DNA of 64,000 nt, taken from Umbelopsis isabellina (taxonomy: Eukaryota > Mucoromycota > Umbelopsidomycetes > Umbelopsidales > Umbelopsidaceae). The DNA lies in the NCBI GenBank assembly GCA_016758905.1, contig JAEPQZ010000011.1, forward strand, positions 1 through 64,000, read 5' to 3'. Positions 49,140 through 61,866 of the stretch are shown here, in pieces; the first letter of the stretch is position 1, and the number at the start of each line of letters is the position of its first letter. A program made the position numbers and the translations under genes. The notes beneath the pieces are model-generated. The model was not told the DNA's origin. It searched no databases and saw nothing but the letters and a program-made list of their open reading frames with translations.

Positions 49140-50471
49140 ATGAAGGCGACATTGATCTTAAGTGCCATATCCTTATTCACTGCTGGTGCAGCGGCTGCGT
49201 CTTGTTCGGCTTTGTATGGCCAGTGTGGAGGTACGACGCGTTGATGTGCTATATGCTATTGTTTCATATCTAACCCTATCCCTTAACAGGTATTGGCTAC
49301 ACTGGACCTACCTGTTGCCCGTCTGGAAGCACATGCGTGGTTCAAGCTGGAAACGCCTACTACTCTCAATGTCTACCTAGTAGCAACAGTGGCACAGCCT
49401 CTAAAGCTGCATCTACTTCGTCCACCTCCTCTAAGACCACCACCACAAAGTCTACTGCCGCATTAGCATCATCAACTAAAACTTCCACATCGAGCAGCTC
49501 AGCGTCGCCCACTCTTGTTCCCGTTTCTGGAGGTATGATATCGATCTTTATTCCATGGCTACTCTATCATGTACTGATATCAATTTACTTTTTCGCAGGC
49601 TCATCCGGTACTGGAACCACGACCCGTTATTGGTACGCTATCGCTGTGATTTTGCATAAATTGGATTGTTTAGTAATAAGGTCGACTTTTCTATAGGGAC
49701 TGTTGCAAGCCCAGCTGCGCTTGGACTGGAAAGGGTAGCGTTACTGCTCCTGTCGACAGTTGTGCAGCAAATGGTGTTTCGGTCTTGAGCCCTAGCACCA
49801 CAAGTGGCTGTGATGGTGGAAGTAAGTTAGCATCATAAATGTCGATGATCGTCGCCTGTAATTAACAATTAAAAAGCTGCTTATATGTGTAACAACCAAC
49901 AACCTTGGGCTATCAATGATAACCTTGCTTACGGTTTTGCTGCTGCAACCATCGCTGGTCTCACCGAGCAGGACTGGTGTTGTACTTGCTATGCATTGAA
50001 ATTCACTTCTGGATCAGTTGCAGGAAAGACTCTTGTTGTGCAAATCACTAATACTGGTGGTGATCTTGGTAGCAATCAATTTGATTTGCAGTTGCCAGGT
50101 AAGCTGTTGATATAATTATAATATAACTATACTTTATAAAGAAAGCTAATAAATCCATCAGGTGGTGGCGTTGGTCTTTTCAACGGCTGCTCTACTCAAT
50201 GGGGTGCTCCTTCCACTGGTTGGGGAGCTCAATATGGAGGTATTTCCTCGCTCTCAGATTGTTCCAGTCTACCAAGTCAGTTGCAAGCTGGCTGCCAATT
50301 CAGGTATGAATATAAAATTAAATGAACGGCAGAGATGTATATATCATAAGCTGACAAATATTATTTAGATTTGGATGGTTCGAAAACGCTGACAACCCCT
50401 CCGTGTCATTCCAACAAGTGCAATGCCCTACTCAGTTGACTTCCATTACCGGATGTGCCCGCACAAATTAG
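49140..50471 (+). CDS. Secreted endo-beta-1,4-glucanase, CBM1 + GH45
   Basis: Multi-exon gene. Signal peptide [20 protein letters not shown] is followed by a cellulose-binding CBM1 ([11 protein letters not shown], then across an intron [15 protein letters not shown] and YYSQCL), a Ser/Thr-rich linker of about 60 residues (likely O-glycosylated), and a GH45 catalytic domain. The latter opens [20 protein letters not shown] with the catalytic base Asp in YWD, and has [20 protein letters not shown] where the Asp of NQFD is the catalytic acid; [14 protein letters not shown] and [20 protein letters not shown] follow. GH45 enzymes cut internal cellulose bonds by inversion. N-terminal CBM1 before GH45 is the layout of Rhizopus and Mucor enzymes. 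All exons are intact. Confidence 0.95.
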
Positions 50472-52756
50472 TAACATGGACTATTAGTTTGGCTACATGG
50501 TCTTTCGACCCTTCTATTTGAGGCATTATCTCGTACTATAGACTACTGTTGCAATTCAAATATATTTCACCCATTGACGTCCACAAAAAAGGACACACAT
50601 ATTCTTCTAGATAGTTTGAACATTTTATGCTCGAAAAAACTTGCTAGATCATCGCGTCTATAGATATGGAGCGCCAGCTAAATGACGGTGTGAGAGTCAC
50701 AGCAAATACCCGTAAAAGTATCATGGTCGATGGACCTTTTGAGTTGGCATAAGGAAGATAGGCGTCTTCATACCGTTCCAGTAAATGTTTCAGACAAGGT
50801 ATGCATTTGCCGAGAGCCTCGGGCAAACGACCATTAGTCTGCAGAACCAGACTCTACTGTTAATATCACCATCCACTTGACGGCCAATTTGGTGCCCCAC
50901 CAATCACTCTCTCATAGCGTAATATAAATTATATTGAACATCCTATACACAAACATTTACGGGATAAATTGCTAGCGGTCTATAACTAAAATAGCTTTAT
51001 AGGCTCTTTTGAAAGTGCTCGACTATGTGTTTATGGTATGAAGTTGTTATTTACGACAAAAGCGTCAAATAAGGCATCACCATTTGAATCCTCGATTAGT
51101 CAAATACTTGCTATTCTGATGTTTTGTGCCGCCTGCTCGCATTTTTTGCCTTTGGTCGTAGAAAGAAATAGTAGTTGTGACCTCTTGATTTGATTCGCCG
51201 ATCATGGCTTGTTTCTCTATTTCGAAAAAGGATATATCGCTGTCTCCTCTCCTGAGAAAGTTCGTACTCGATAGGTTCGCCAGCGTTTAGTTTCTATCAT
51301 ATATTCATATGTCGCAGTTCAACATCGTGGTGCATCGACCACAAGATGGGCAAGACTTGGCATTTTGGTCCCTGCTTCTGATATTAGCTCGCTGTCGCTG
51401 TTCTTCTTCTTGCCCATTTGCTACGACTTCTTTTGTAGTGGTAACAATACGCACCAAACTGCATTGCAGTGGAAATGTTAAATAGAGTCAGTTCATACAC
51501 CTAGTGATAGCAATAACTCTGGTTCCCTGTGACGGGAGATTTTCGGTGGCCTATTGACCAGCGAATTTTCAAGTGTCCATATGTAAATTCCTGGCTTGAC
51601 AGTTATCATTTGGTAATTTATCCGTGTTACTTGTAATGTGCATTCCCATACCCAGCTGCGTTACAGAGTAAATGTAATTTGAGTAAAGCAGAAAGGATCT
51701 ATTGTGCATTGATAAGGTAGAATATAGAGATTGACGAACAGCTGGGGCTTTACCAACATTGCCCTACAGATCTTCAATAACAGTTAGAACTTTTGAACAG
51801 GAGTGGTTGATATGCTTCCTTTACCGAAGCTTGAAATGATAGTTTCCTTGACATCCACTACAACCAATTGTCCCAGACGAAGGTCTTATCTGCTTACATT
51901 TTCATTGTACTGACGTAGAATTTTTCTCATCGCTGCTCCCTGCCCTCGCTTTATCTGAGTTAACAATTTTGCTTCAAGCGATGGGTTTTTTTTCCAAATC
52001 TACTTTGTTAGTTTTAAATCTGTTCTTCCAATAAGCTTAACTTCTCTAAGGTTTTATTCCAAGAGCAGCGTTTAAATAGAAAAGCTATGCACTACTCTGT
52101 TATTCATCCCAAAACCTTGGTTCGTCATCCTAAATCAATCGATCATTTTGCATTTACCGCTGTATTTGATTGGCCTTGAGACATGCAAAAAAGGAGCCAA
52201 ATCGGCCGCAGTTTGCATGTGCGCCCCAAAGAAGTTGTAGAATAAAATTAGGGCTCCGACGAGGCAACCCGGTATTGATTTGACAGCTACCCATGCGATA
52301 GGCACTCCCAAAATGCACCATTAACCATATGTATACGCAGAAGCAAATCAAGAATATCAATTTTTAGCGATTGAAATTAACAATTATTTGTTAATGCTAT
52401 GTATACGAATTGTTGAGTAGCAAGCTGAGTCATCGATCTGACGGACGTATTATTCAAGGTCCAAAATTTCTTGTTAATCTCAGGCCGATGAACCAGGCAT
52501 GATATTTTGCACAGCTGCTAAGTAAGGCTTTCAATTTAGGCCTTACCGTACTGACCGTATTAGCTTATCCATGGCAATTACTTTTTTGCGGACAACCAAT
52601 GTCAAGCGCCACCAGAGCTACATTGGGACGAAGAAATGGCGGCTGCTTAAAATTGCAGCAGGTCATTGGTTTTAAGGAAGGAAATGAACCCAAAGCCTTT
52701 TGTTTATTAATTAATACTTTCTTTTCTTTGACCGGATTGCAAAGTTTTATTTTGCT
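50472..52756. other. Gene-poor region with coding-like fragments
   Basis: About 2.3 kb without a gene I can complete. Minus-strand fragments look coding-like: LPEALGKCIPCLKHLLERYE (50760-50830) and, at 51305-51470, EEEQRQRANIRSRDQNAKSC with PSCGRCTTMLNCD, which recalls the third zinc-binding part of RBR ubiquitin ligases (RNF14 type). No start codon, exon chain or later RBR cysteines were found, so this may be a gene remnant, an intron-rich gene I cannot assemble, or chance. Confidence 0.35.
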
Positions 52757-53633
52757 ATGCCTGTACCTATTCCTGCACTCATATCGTACAGGGCTGTTGA
52801 TGCAGTAGAAGCATGCAATTTGTCGGAAGCAGTGTTTCGCTCGAAATATCGCTCCCGGAAACCAGTAGTCATCAGATCAATTGCGCCAAGTAGTCTTTGG
52901 TTTGATATCAGCAGTATGGCAGACACAATTCAGGATCCAATTGTCATGGTTGCTCACGACAATGAGAACTTCATTGACAACGATGATTATGTGGCCAAGA
53001 TACCACTTTGCGATACTACTTGTGCCGACATCTCTCAACTTCACCCTAAACAAAGATTGTACTTACGCAGCAAAGTACCAGACGTCGTCAGGAAGTCACT
53101 CGATATCAAACATCTCATGGGCATGGCGAATATCAGCAAAGTCAAAGATGACTTGATGAGACTCTGGTTTTCATCACCAGGATGCATTACACCCCTCCAT
53201 TACGACCGCTGTCATGGCACACTGCTACAGCTTGTAGGAACCAAAAGATTTGTGATATTTGATGGAGAGGAGACAAGACAACTCTATCCCTGCGATGGTA
53301 TCAACGGCCCCACCCATGCTTCACATGCTCGGCATATCGGAAAGAATATTGACACCAATCCAGCAGCTCTACTGCACGACTGGCCTAAAATGAAAGATGC
53401 CGAGCCTTGGGTTGTAGACCTGCAACCCGGGGATCTCTTATATACTCCACCAGGGTAAGTAGCCGCCATTCCTTTATAGAACATAGTTGGACAAATGCAG
53501 AGTCAATACTAACTTTGCATATCAAAGCTTCTGGCATGAAGTTACCAGCACTAGCGTTTCTCTTAGTATCACAATTCCTTGGGATATGGACTCTCAGGAA
53601 CAACAGCATATACCCCCACATATGGCATTTTAA
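52757..53633 (+). CDS. JmjC/cupin-8 Fe(II)-2-oxoglutarate oxygenase
   Basis: Two exons, 52757-53454 and 53528-53633, give 267 residues, a typical size for small JmjC-only proteins. The iron site is H148-x-D150 in PGCITPLHYDRCHGTLLQLV and the second His, H236, in PPGFWHEVTSTSVSLSITIP, which is restored by the splice joint. VGTKRFVIFDGEETRQLYP between them is the usual core strand pair, and QPGDLLYTPPGFWHEV is the standard cupin end. Relatives include TYW5 (tRNA wybutosine hydroxylase), JMJD5/7 and FIH; the query is nearest in size to TYW5-type proteins but I cannot assign the substrate. Confidence 0.85.
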
Positions 53634-53748
53634 ATTCCATTTACTTAGTACTAAACAGCGAAAACACACGACTTGATGAAAGAAAGGAACAAATATATTT
53701 TACATTGTTTGATAAATAGCATAAGATAGACTTTTAACTTTATATCCA

Positions 53749-55171
53749 TCACGCGCATACGTTATTCTACATTTCATTAGAGTAGGTTAGATATCCATTA
53801 ATTAGACATAAAGAACATTCATTAATACTTACATGACTGTCGACTGTTATTGACTGAGAACTGAGCATATGAGAATGTCGATATCGCTCAGCCTATGGTA
53901 GAAACGAATTTAGCTATGAGTCTCCAATACAAGGTTTGACTGTAATGCTTACTAACCCTATGAGAATCATAGTCAAATTGAATGTGTCCGTAGGCAGTAT
54001 TGCTCTGCCGCCGTGACATTCCCATATTACCATGCTGGTTATTGCGCAGTTTGTTTTCATTGGCCCAGTGGTCGGTGTATGATGTAGAGACCAGCTCCTG
54101 ATAATGAAAAATGAATACGTGGGACAAGTATGCAGAGTTGCATTTAAACTTCAAAGTACCTCATATTTTTTGTCCTTTTCATGGCCTTTGACGTTGATTA
54201 AATCAGGACTATCTACCATGCTAACTGGTGTTGGAGGCATCGATATGTAAGAACTGCCTCTTGACTAAAGCGTGGCATTAGTACCGGTTCATCATAAGCT
54301 GAATAATGAGCTTTTCACTTACTGAAACCGTGGATTGTGAATCCTGCGATATTAAATGATTTGGTCGCCATATTTCTTCCTTATACTTTTTAGGAGCTAT
54401 GTGGACATTATACTCGACTGAAGCTGGTTTTCTAGGTATGGCCATCCCTGGTGGCACAACATAGTCGGCACTGGTACACTTTTGCCGAGGAGTTTCCACG
54501 GTCGGCAATTTCTCGGTATGCTGTACTTTTTGCTTCCTTGCTTTAATAGAAGCCATTGCCATCTCCCGGTGTTTCCTATGGCTAGACTCCATCATACCTC
54601 TTTGTCTATTTGCTTGTTGTTGTTTTCGTAGTGATGGTTGGTTCTTTGCTTTTTCAATCAGCTTATCCCAGTTTTGATCAGCTAAATGGAAATCACTCAT
54701 TGCGTTGTCGTTATTTTTTGCCGGTCGTACTTGTGAAGTAAGATCATCTTCACCAGAGTTAAGGACTGCAGCTATGTCCAGCATTTGGCTCTTAAAATCA
54801 TCAGCCTAATGTAACGCAGCTGTTAGACACTTATCATGTATTGATATGAATACTGCAATACTCACGTTTAACTGTCCACTGCGGATTTCGCCTGCGCCAA
54901 TATGACTAGTGTGCTGGAAGTTGGTAGGTTTGCCTATCAAGCTCTTGGAAATCTTCTTCTTTTTTTTCATATTCATTGACGCATTTTTGTTGTTTCTTCG
55001 TCGGTTCCTTTTGGCTATGCTAGTAGCTTCTTTTTGGGCGAAGAAATTATTTGGCTTGGCTGAGTTGGATTTCAATACTACTGGATGTTCACGGTGGGCG
55101 ATGCCTTTCGTTTGACGCTCCTTGAGCGACTTAAAAAAGTTGTTCTTTGGCTTTGATATCGAGGAGCCCAT
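53749..55171 (-). CDS. Unknown basic protein with an N-myristoylation motif
   Basis: Multi-exon minus-strand gene of unknown family. It starts MGSSISKPKNNFFKSLKERQ: Gly2 with Ser at position 6 and Lys at 7 is a good N-myristoyl-transferase site, and the neighbouring basic residues would help membrane binding. A lysine block MKKKKKISKSLIGK follows, then a Gln/Lys/Arg-rich predicted helix PSLRKQQQANRQRGMMESSH and REMAMASIKARKQK, and Ser/Pro-rich segments YVVPPGMAIPRKPASVEYNV. The C-terminal exons are short and the last joint (stop at 53749) is uncertain. A peripheral membrane or signalling role is an inference from the N-terminus only. Confidence 0.6.
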
Positions 55172-55859
55172 AGATGAGTAAAGGAAAAGAGTTAGGTCTT
55201 ACAGGGGCTCAGCAATTCTGGTTTCTTAAATGACTTTTCTCAATGCTTTTAAGCGTTTGCCTTTTTTAGCTATGCCAAAACATACCCAAATACAGTAACT
55301 GATGGTGGTGCCGGCACCCTTTACATCATTATTAGCGCTGCATATCGTTGTATAATGGTAATTTGAGGTAATATACCGACAGCCTGAGTACCTGGCCTTA
55401 TTTTTCTTGTGAAAGAACTGCCTCTTATGTTCTGGATAATTCCTTACATAGCTAGGGTGGCAAAATAGAAAGTAAATAATCATGCCGGGGTAATCATTCT
55501 AAATATAAACAATGATAATTGAGAATCATGGAGCATGACAATCGCTCTATATTTCGATTTAAGTTGTTGGTAGAGGCATAATTAATTATGGAGAATGCCT
55601 TTCAGGTACACATCACTGCATCATCTTTTTAGCTGAAAATGAGTTTTGATCTCCGTCAATGTTACTTTTTGATCATCTGCAGTCATAATGAGCGTCAAAT
55701 ATGGCAAACCACGTATCTCTAGCTTAGCTCGTGCCATGAGAGAAGTTACCCAAGACCACTTTGAATGAATTTTTACAAATTGGAGCATCCAGTGGAACAA
55801 TTCGGTGCTAGATCCTGAAATATCTGGTTTGCTACAAAGTCATTGCTATGTTTCCAAAC
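55172..55859. other. Intergenic, nothing recognised
   Basis: Spacer with short frames only; an 85-codon minus-strand frame at 55226-55483 shows no domain. Confidence 0.35.
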
Positions 55860-56134
55860 TCAAAGTCTACGGGACATTGGCAGCGCAATAATGTTGTACA
55901 TGTCAGCTGCAGCATTAGGTCTGGAGCTCCCTGACTCACATATATTAACGGCATAACTGTCGATGGCTGTTGGCTTGATCGACACTCGCCAACCAAGGAG
56001 ATAGGCTGTGCAGCAACTAATAAACGTTGTATTACCTTTTTGGGACAATTCATTTGTGTGCCCACTTTCGGCATCGTATAATTCGATCTCATAGAATTCA
56101 GATATATCAAGAAAAATAGTGCCCGCGACACACT
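55860..56134 (-). pseudogene. Orphan open frame without start codon
   Basis: A 91-codon open minus-strand stretch that begins after an acceptor-like CTTACAAAG and reads CVAGTIFLDISEFYEIELYD, AESGHTNELSQKGNTTFISC, later NICESGSSRPNAAADMYNII, ending MSRRL. Composition looks coding (several Cys, alternating beta-type pattern). No upstream ATG exon is evident before the divergent mannosidase gene at 56359. It may be the 3' part of a broken gene or a small gene whose first exon I missed. No family is recognised. Confidence 0.3.
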
Positions 56135-56358
56135 CTTTGTAAGAAGAAGATGCTCAGGTTCGATTTAGCTTAATACAAAATATTGATATATGACAACTTC
56201 GTAACTTACTACGAGAGTTTGAGAGGTCTTGTTTCACAAAATGTCTTATAATACTGCTAAGGCACTAAAAAATTAGCTTTCTCATTCCATCGCGATCAAA
56301 CTTTTTTTTTGGCTTTTTCTTTGCCATTTTGCAATTTCAGCATAAAATAGAGTGAACA

Positions 56359-58777
56359 ATGCGGGCTATAAACCGGTGGAGATCTCGAATGCTGGTTTTT
56401 TTAAGTCTACTCGCTCTCATCATTTTGTTCCAAGGCTACTTAGTGCCTCAGCCGGAATTCCTCGTCAGCGAAATCACTCAGTTAACTCCAACTGAGTACC
56501 CGGATCACTTTGTATTGGATCAGCCGGAGAAGACAGAATACAACCAATCATATTTCCCAGAACCAGAACCGGAACCGGAACAACCACCTCCAGTAGTTGA
56601 AAGCAACTTGCTTGGATCCAAGAGTTTTACCTCGCAACTGCCACGAATACAGCACACTTTCACACGTGAAACAGAGGAGCAGACTGCCCTCCTAAAAAGC
56701 AGACGGGATTCAGTGAAAGACGGATTCAGACATGCATGGAAGGGTTACAGTAAGCTAATACTACTCAATGTGCTGAAGTGGTGGGATCTGTGCTCTGACC
56801 GATGATTGTTTGCTCTCATTTAGAAACGTATGCTATGGGACATGACGAGCTTAAGCCCGTTTCTAACCAAGCATACGACCCTTTTGGAGGTTGGGGAGCC
56901 ACTATCGCCGATGCACTTTCCACAATGCAGGTCATGGAGTTGTATGATGAATTTGACGAAGCAGTGGACGGTATTGTGAAAACAAACTTCTCAATGTCCA
57001 GTAATCACGATATATCAACTTTCGAGACCATCATTCGATATTTGGGCGGCTTTTTGAGTGCATATGAGCTATCAGGAGATCAGAGATTGCTTCGTAAAGC
57101 CGAGGAAGTTGGCCAAGTTGTCATCGACGCTTTTGATACCAAATTTGGGCTACCCTACCACCGTTGGAACATCGCAAAGTATGTAGACCAAGGGGAGATT
57201 TTGTAATTAGAAATGTATGCTAATCTGTTGTTAGGAAAACATCTTTTAAAACATGGGTGTCGTTTGCGGAAGTTGCGTCTGTACAGATGGAATTTTCTAC
57301 ACTTTCTAGACATACTGGCGATCAGAGATACGCCAAAAAGGTCAGTCTGCGAATTACACGTCTCGGCGTACATAATTTCACTAAATCTCAAGTTATGATA
57401 TCAATACTTCACATTACAGGCACAGCAAATTATAGATTACCTTTCAAGTCTCGGTAAAGAACAAGGTGTACATATACCATACCTTTTCCCCTTTGCAATG
57501 GATATTGGTACAGGAAAGTTTACGACAGGTAAGACTTTTGTAGCCGACTGCGATAATGTTCTCTACGTAACCACTCATTTAAACAATAACTGTAATAGCG
57601 CAATCATCATTCGGCGCGATGGGTGATAGTGCTTTTGAGGTACGCTAATTACGATATATGATACTACATGGAATCACCACTGCTTACAGTCAGTTGTCCC
57701 TTTAGTACTTCTTGAAACAGTACCTTCTTGTCGATGGAGAGGAAACCCAATACTCCAGACTTTGTTAGTATCCGTTTTGCTCCCATTTTTAGCTGTTGCA
57801 CCCTTCACACCGTCACATTTGCTCATTTTATGTTAACTTGTACAGATAAAAATTCGATCGAAGGAATGAAAAAGTATATGATTCGACAGACGGATCAAGC
57901 CAATCTTCTGTTCATACATGCTTTTGACACAAGGAACAAAATAATAGCCAGCTCAATGGACCATTTATCTTGTTTCGTTCCGGGCATGCTGGCCATCGGG
58001 TCCCGGATTTTTGAGGACCCTGAAGACTTGGTAATAGCTGAGGGTCTGTTAGAGACATGTGTCCATATGTACCTTACAAGTAACACTGGTTTGAGTCCGG
58101 AAACATGGACTTTCCAAAGTGGTAAACCATGGGACCCGACTACATATAAAAGATATAGTGACTGGAGGCAGGCATCGCCGGATATGCAGAATCGCCTTGA
58201 TCTTAGTGCCGCTCTCAAAAAGCTCGACAATGCCATCAAAGAGCAAGTCAATGATTTGTTGGACAGAGCCGTAGATACTCTGGAGAAAAGGAAGTTTGGC
58301 CCACGCCTTTCTGGAATTTTCACCGGCGACGGCTCCTATTTATTGCGTCCAGGTAAATATATTGCATACGTATGCTTGTAGTAAGAGCGATCAAATATTG
58401 ACATGTGTGTGTTCCATTTAGAAACTGTTGAGAGCTTGTTCGTGTTATATCGAGTCACTGGCAATCCAAAGTACCAGGAATATGGCTGGGAAATATGGCA
58501 GGCTATTGAAAAGTACTGCAAAACGGATTCCGCATACACCGCGGTGAGAAATGTCAACTTTGATATAAGCAACATGCATCCAAGAGCAATATCTTCTATC
58601 CATAAAGACTCCATGGAGAGTTTTTTCTTTGCTGAGACGTTGAAATACCTTTACCTGTTGTTCAGCTCTCCCGAGGTTATATCTCTGGACAAATACGTAT
58701 TCAATACAGAGGCACATCCTTTCCTGCGCAGGAGCAACAATTTTGATACCCAAGTGCTCAGCTCCCCTCGTGCATAG
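56359..58777 (+). CDS. GH47 alpha-1,2-mannosidase (type II membrane)
   Basis: Multi-exon gene. It starts [20 protein letters not shown] with one membrane anchor (residues 11-27), then a Pro/Glu stem with [12 protein letters not shown], then the GH47 barrel: [121 protein letters not shown] and FNTEAHPF. The acidic residues used in catalysis (in FEYF, MDHL and SPE) and the calcium-binding Thr (FNTEAHP) are present. These enzymes trim Man9GlcNAc2 in the ER or Golgi. No ER-retention signal is seen, so ER or Golgi placement is open. Confidence 0.93.
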
Positions 58778-59092
58778 ACAGGCCACCTAAAAATATGCTT
58801 GCCTTACTACACGTACCCATTGTTTGACACATAGATTTATTCTTTGTATCGATTTTCTAGCATATAAGTTTTTGATTTCGACACTTGTTTTCACATTTGC
58901 TCCCACCATGGTGGATTACACATTGAAAATAAGTCATGTATAAATGATGAATCTTTTTTCGATGCTTTATAAGCATACGAAGCATAGCATACGGAGCATA
59001 GCATGATTGAGATTTTTTTTAATCGTATTACAAGTTTTATAATAGGTTTATATAGAGAGAACGGTATTATGTCTACAGTGTGGTTTAGAGGC
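58778..59092. terminator. Convergent 3' ends (GH47 and ABCD)
   Basis: About 315 bp of A+T-rich sequence between two convergent stop codons. A short direct repeat of GCATAC/AAGCATA-type words near 58970-59005 (AAGCATACGAAGCATAGCAT...) is the only structure seen. Confidence 0.4.
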
Positions 59093-61590
59093 TCACACCT
59101 TCAAGCTCAATTCGGTATCAATGGCTTGAAGGCGAGTTCGCATAGTCTCCACTTCTTTAAGTTGACCTTGCAAAGCTTGAATTTCTTTCTCCAAAGACAG
59201 CTGTTGCTCTTTGGTACCAATGGTTTCCATTTCCCAGGCACCGTGATCGCCAGTCAGTCTAAGCAAATGCTGATGGTATCTGAACAGTGCAGGGCGGTGA
59301 GAAATGGTGATCAAAGTAATACCAGTGTCTTTGGCATGGTTGTACATGAGACCTTCGACGTCAGTGGACACTGCACTGGTGCATTCATCCAACACAGCAA
59401 ATTTGGGTTGATGGTAAAACATGCGTGCCATGCCAATCTATTAGTGGATTTGAATTAGTAAACTTGCTACAAGTTCAAAAGTTGCCAACCCATAAACATA
59501 CTCTTTGCTTTTCACCACCGGAGAAAACATCCTTCCACTCCTTCTTGGTTTCCCATCCGCCTTCGCGGTCGGGAATATATGCCAAGTGAACGACGTTGAG
59601 GATCTCCAAAAGCTCCTTATCGGTACGACCTTCGCGTAACATGTCTTCATGCGAGTGAGGATATATGACTTGATCTCGCAGGCTGCCAATACTAAGGTAT
59701 GGTCGTTGGGGGATATAAAAGATATCGTCGGTGCCAGGCTTGGCAAGGCAACCACTGAACAATGGCCACAGGCCAGAAATAACGCGAGCAACAGCTGTTT
59801 TGCCTACACCATTGGGACCAGTGATCAAAAGATGTTCACCAGGCTTGACCGAGACGTTGAGATCCTTGACAAGCATTTCTCCACCACGCTCATTTCCAGG
59901 AGCAGGAGTAACGATAGGAGCTTGCTTGAACTCAATGCCATTGTAGTTGGCAATAATCTTTCCTTGAATGTTGTCCAAGCTATATTGAGCATCAGGGTTC
60001 TCAGAAGATTGGAACTCGTTAGCGTGCAAAGAGTGTAGCACAGAGAGCAAATTATAAACTCGAGAGGTGTAACCAGCCAACTCGGCAAGTTCTTTGTATG
60101 AGTACATCATACGGCCACCGGCATCAGATAGAGAAATCATAAGCCTGAATTGTAATTTTGAGTTAGGCTCTAAGAAACATGATCTGGCAAAGTACTACAT
60201 ACGAACCTTTTGTTTGTGATGAAACCCCTGGTACGACTGCTCTCTGGACTATCGCCAGCCTTGACAGGAATCACAGTGCCAGCCCATTCGGGAAGGAATA
60301 CTGGAATAGCGCACATTCCCAGACCGAATGCACTCCATACATATTTGATCAAAAAGTCCTCAAACATGTTGTAAGTAATTCTAATTTTGTAAATAGAATT
60401 GATGTGTTTGATAAGACGCATATACGTCTTTTCGAGGATTGAATGCTCTAGATCAGCACCGTTATAGAATGCAATTTCTTCGGCGTTGGTGATCAAGCGC
60501 GTATGGGCACCTCTAAAATCACCCTCAAGCTTGGCCTCAATGGCAGCAAGCTTGCCGAAAGATGGCGTAACAGCTCGAAGAAGTCGTGCTGTAACCATAT
60601 AGTTTACAAACAAGCCAACCATGCCAGCCATACCAATGGACTTTGTCAGCTGATAATTGAAAATGACTGTATCTAGTAATGGTTTAGCTAGATTGGAATA
60701 AAGCGATGCCAAAGTGTCACAGAACTTTGCGATATCGGTGGTGATAAATCTAACATGATGGATTAGAGATGGTAATCTATCAGGAAAAGATGACATGTTG
60801 TATGTACTCACTGATCAGCTCCTTGTATTCTGTTATCCAGATTAATAATTCTATAGAAGGCATTTTTGTCGTCCAGGTATAAATCATGGACATATCTAGT
60901 CAAACGCGTTCTAAATCCAATAGAGAGTTTGGATTGCAAGTATCGAATCTGTCATGAATGAAAGATCAGGAACCAGTTCATCAAACAATTTAAAATTAAA
61001 AAATCCTTTCTACATACCATACTGTTTGTATACGTCGCAGGTATGGCAATGGCAAACCATTCCACTAAACTCAAAGCAAAGGCGCGGCCATTGGCGGCCA
61101 CTAAATTTTTCACAATGCGACCATCTAGACGAGCAACCACCACACTAAGCCAAGTACGCAGAACCAAGAAGATCGAATGCAGCACAATCAATAGAAATTC
61201 CTTGGTTTTAAAGCTAGGCATAATGATCTTTGCAATGGCTTTGAGTTGTCGAATAAACTCCTTATTAACGCCAACCTTTTGAAGTGTGTCAACCGGTTTA
61301 AAGAAGCGCTTATGTTGACGGATGGTTTCTTGTGAGGTGATAGCTAACAATGTCTTTGGAGGTTTTTGAATAGACTGCTGAGAGAACGGTAATAGAACTC
61401 GTTCAACGGCTTCATTCCTTGAATGTAGGTGAAGGTCATTCTTCTTTTGGTCAGCCGCGGCCTGGCGTCTCCGGCTGTTCACCAATAAGGCGCCCGCGAA
61501 AGAAACAACAGCAGCCGAAGCCAGCTGAGCTTTCCTCTGAGCCAACGCAGAAGCAACAGTTTCTGCCACAGGCTTTGAAAAGGTTTGCAT
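59093..61590 (-). CDS. Peroxisomal ABC half-transporter (ABCD/PXA family)
   Basis: Four to five exons on the minus strand. Start [20 protein letters not shown]. The membrane domain includes [80 protein letters not shown] with [14 protein letters not shown], and the ABCD-specific [20 protein letters not shown]. The nucleotide-binding domain is complete: Walker [11 protein letters not shown]-loop YIPQRPYLS, signature FSGGEKQRV, Walker [14 protein letters not shown], and H-loop ITISHRP. The protein should import very-long-chain acyl-CoA into peroxisomes as a homo- or heterodimer with another half-transporter. The C-terminus adds a short coiled coil ([20 protein letters not shown]). Confidence 0.95.
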
Positions 61591-61866
61591 GTGGATTCGA
61601 GGGAATTTGGGAGAAACCGATACCGGCTATTCAGGCAATCACATGGAGAAATAGAAATGAAATTTTCAATGTCCGGTCATAGGGCTCTTTGACATGTGAA
61701 GTCAAACGATGAAATCTTTGAGAATACGAGAATCCTTAGAATCCCAACAATGTTAGATAGATGGCATTGTATCTAATATATATAGCAACGTGCTGTATAA
61801 GACTTTAATCTACTTTAATTTTATGCATGGAAATCAAAACTTGAATGGTCAATGAAGTGGAATATA

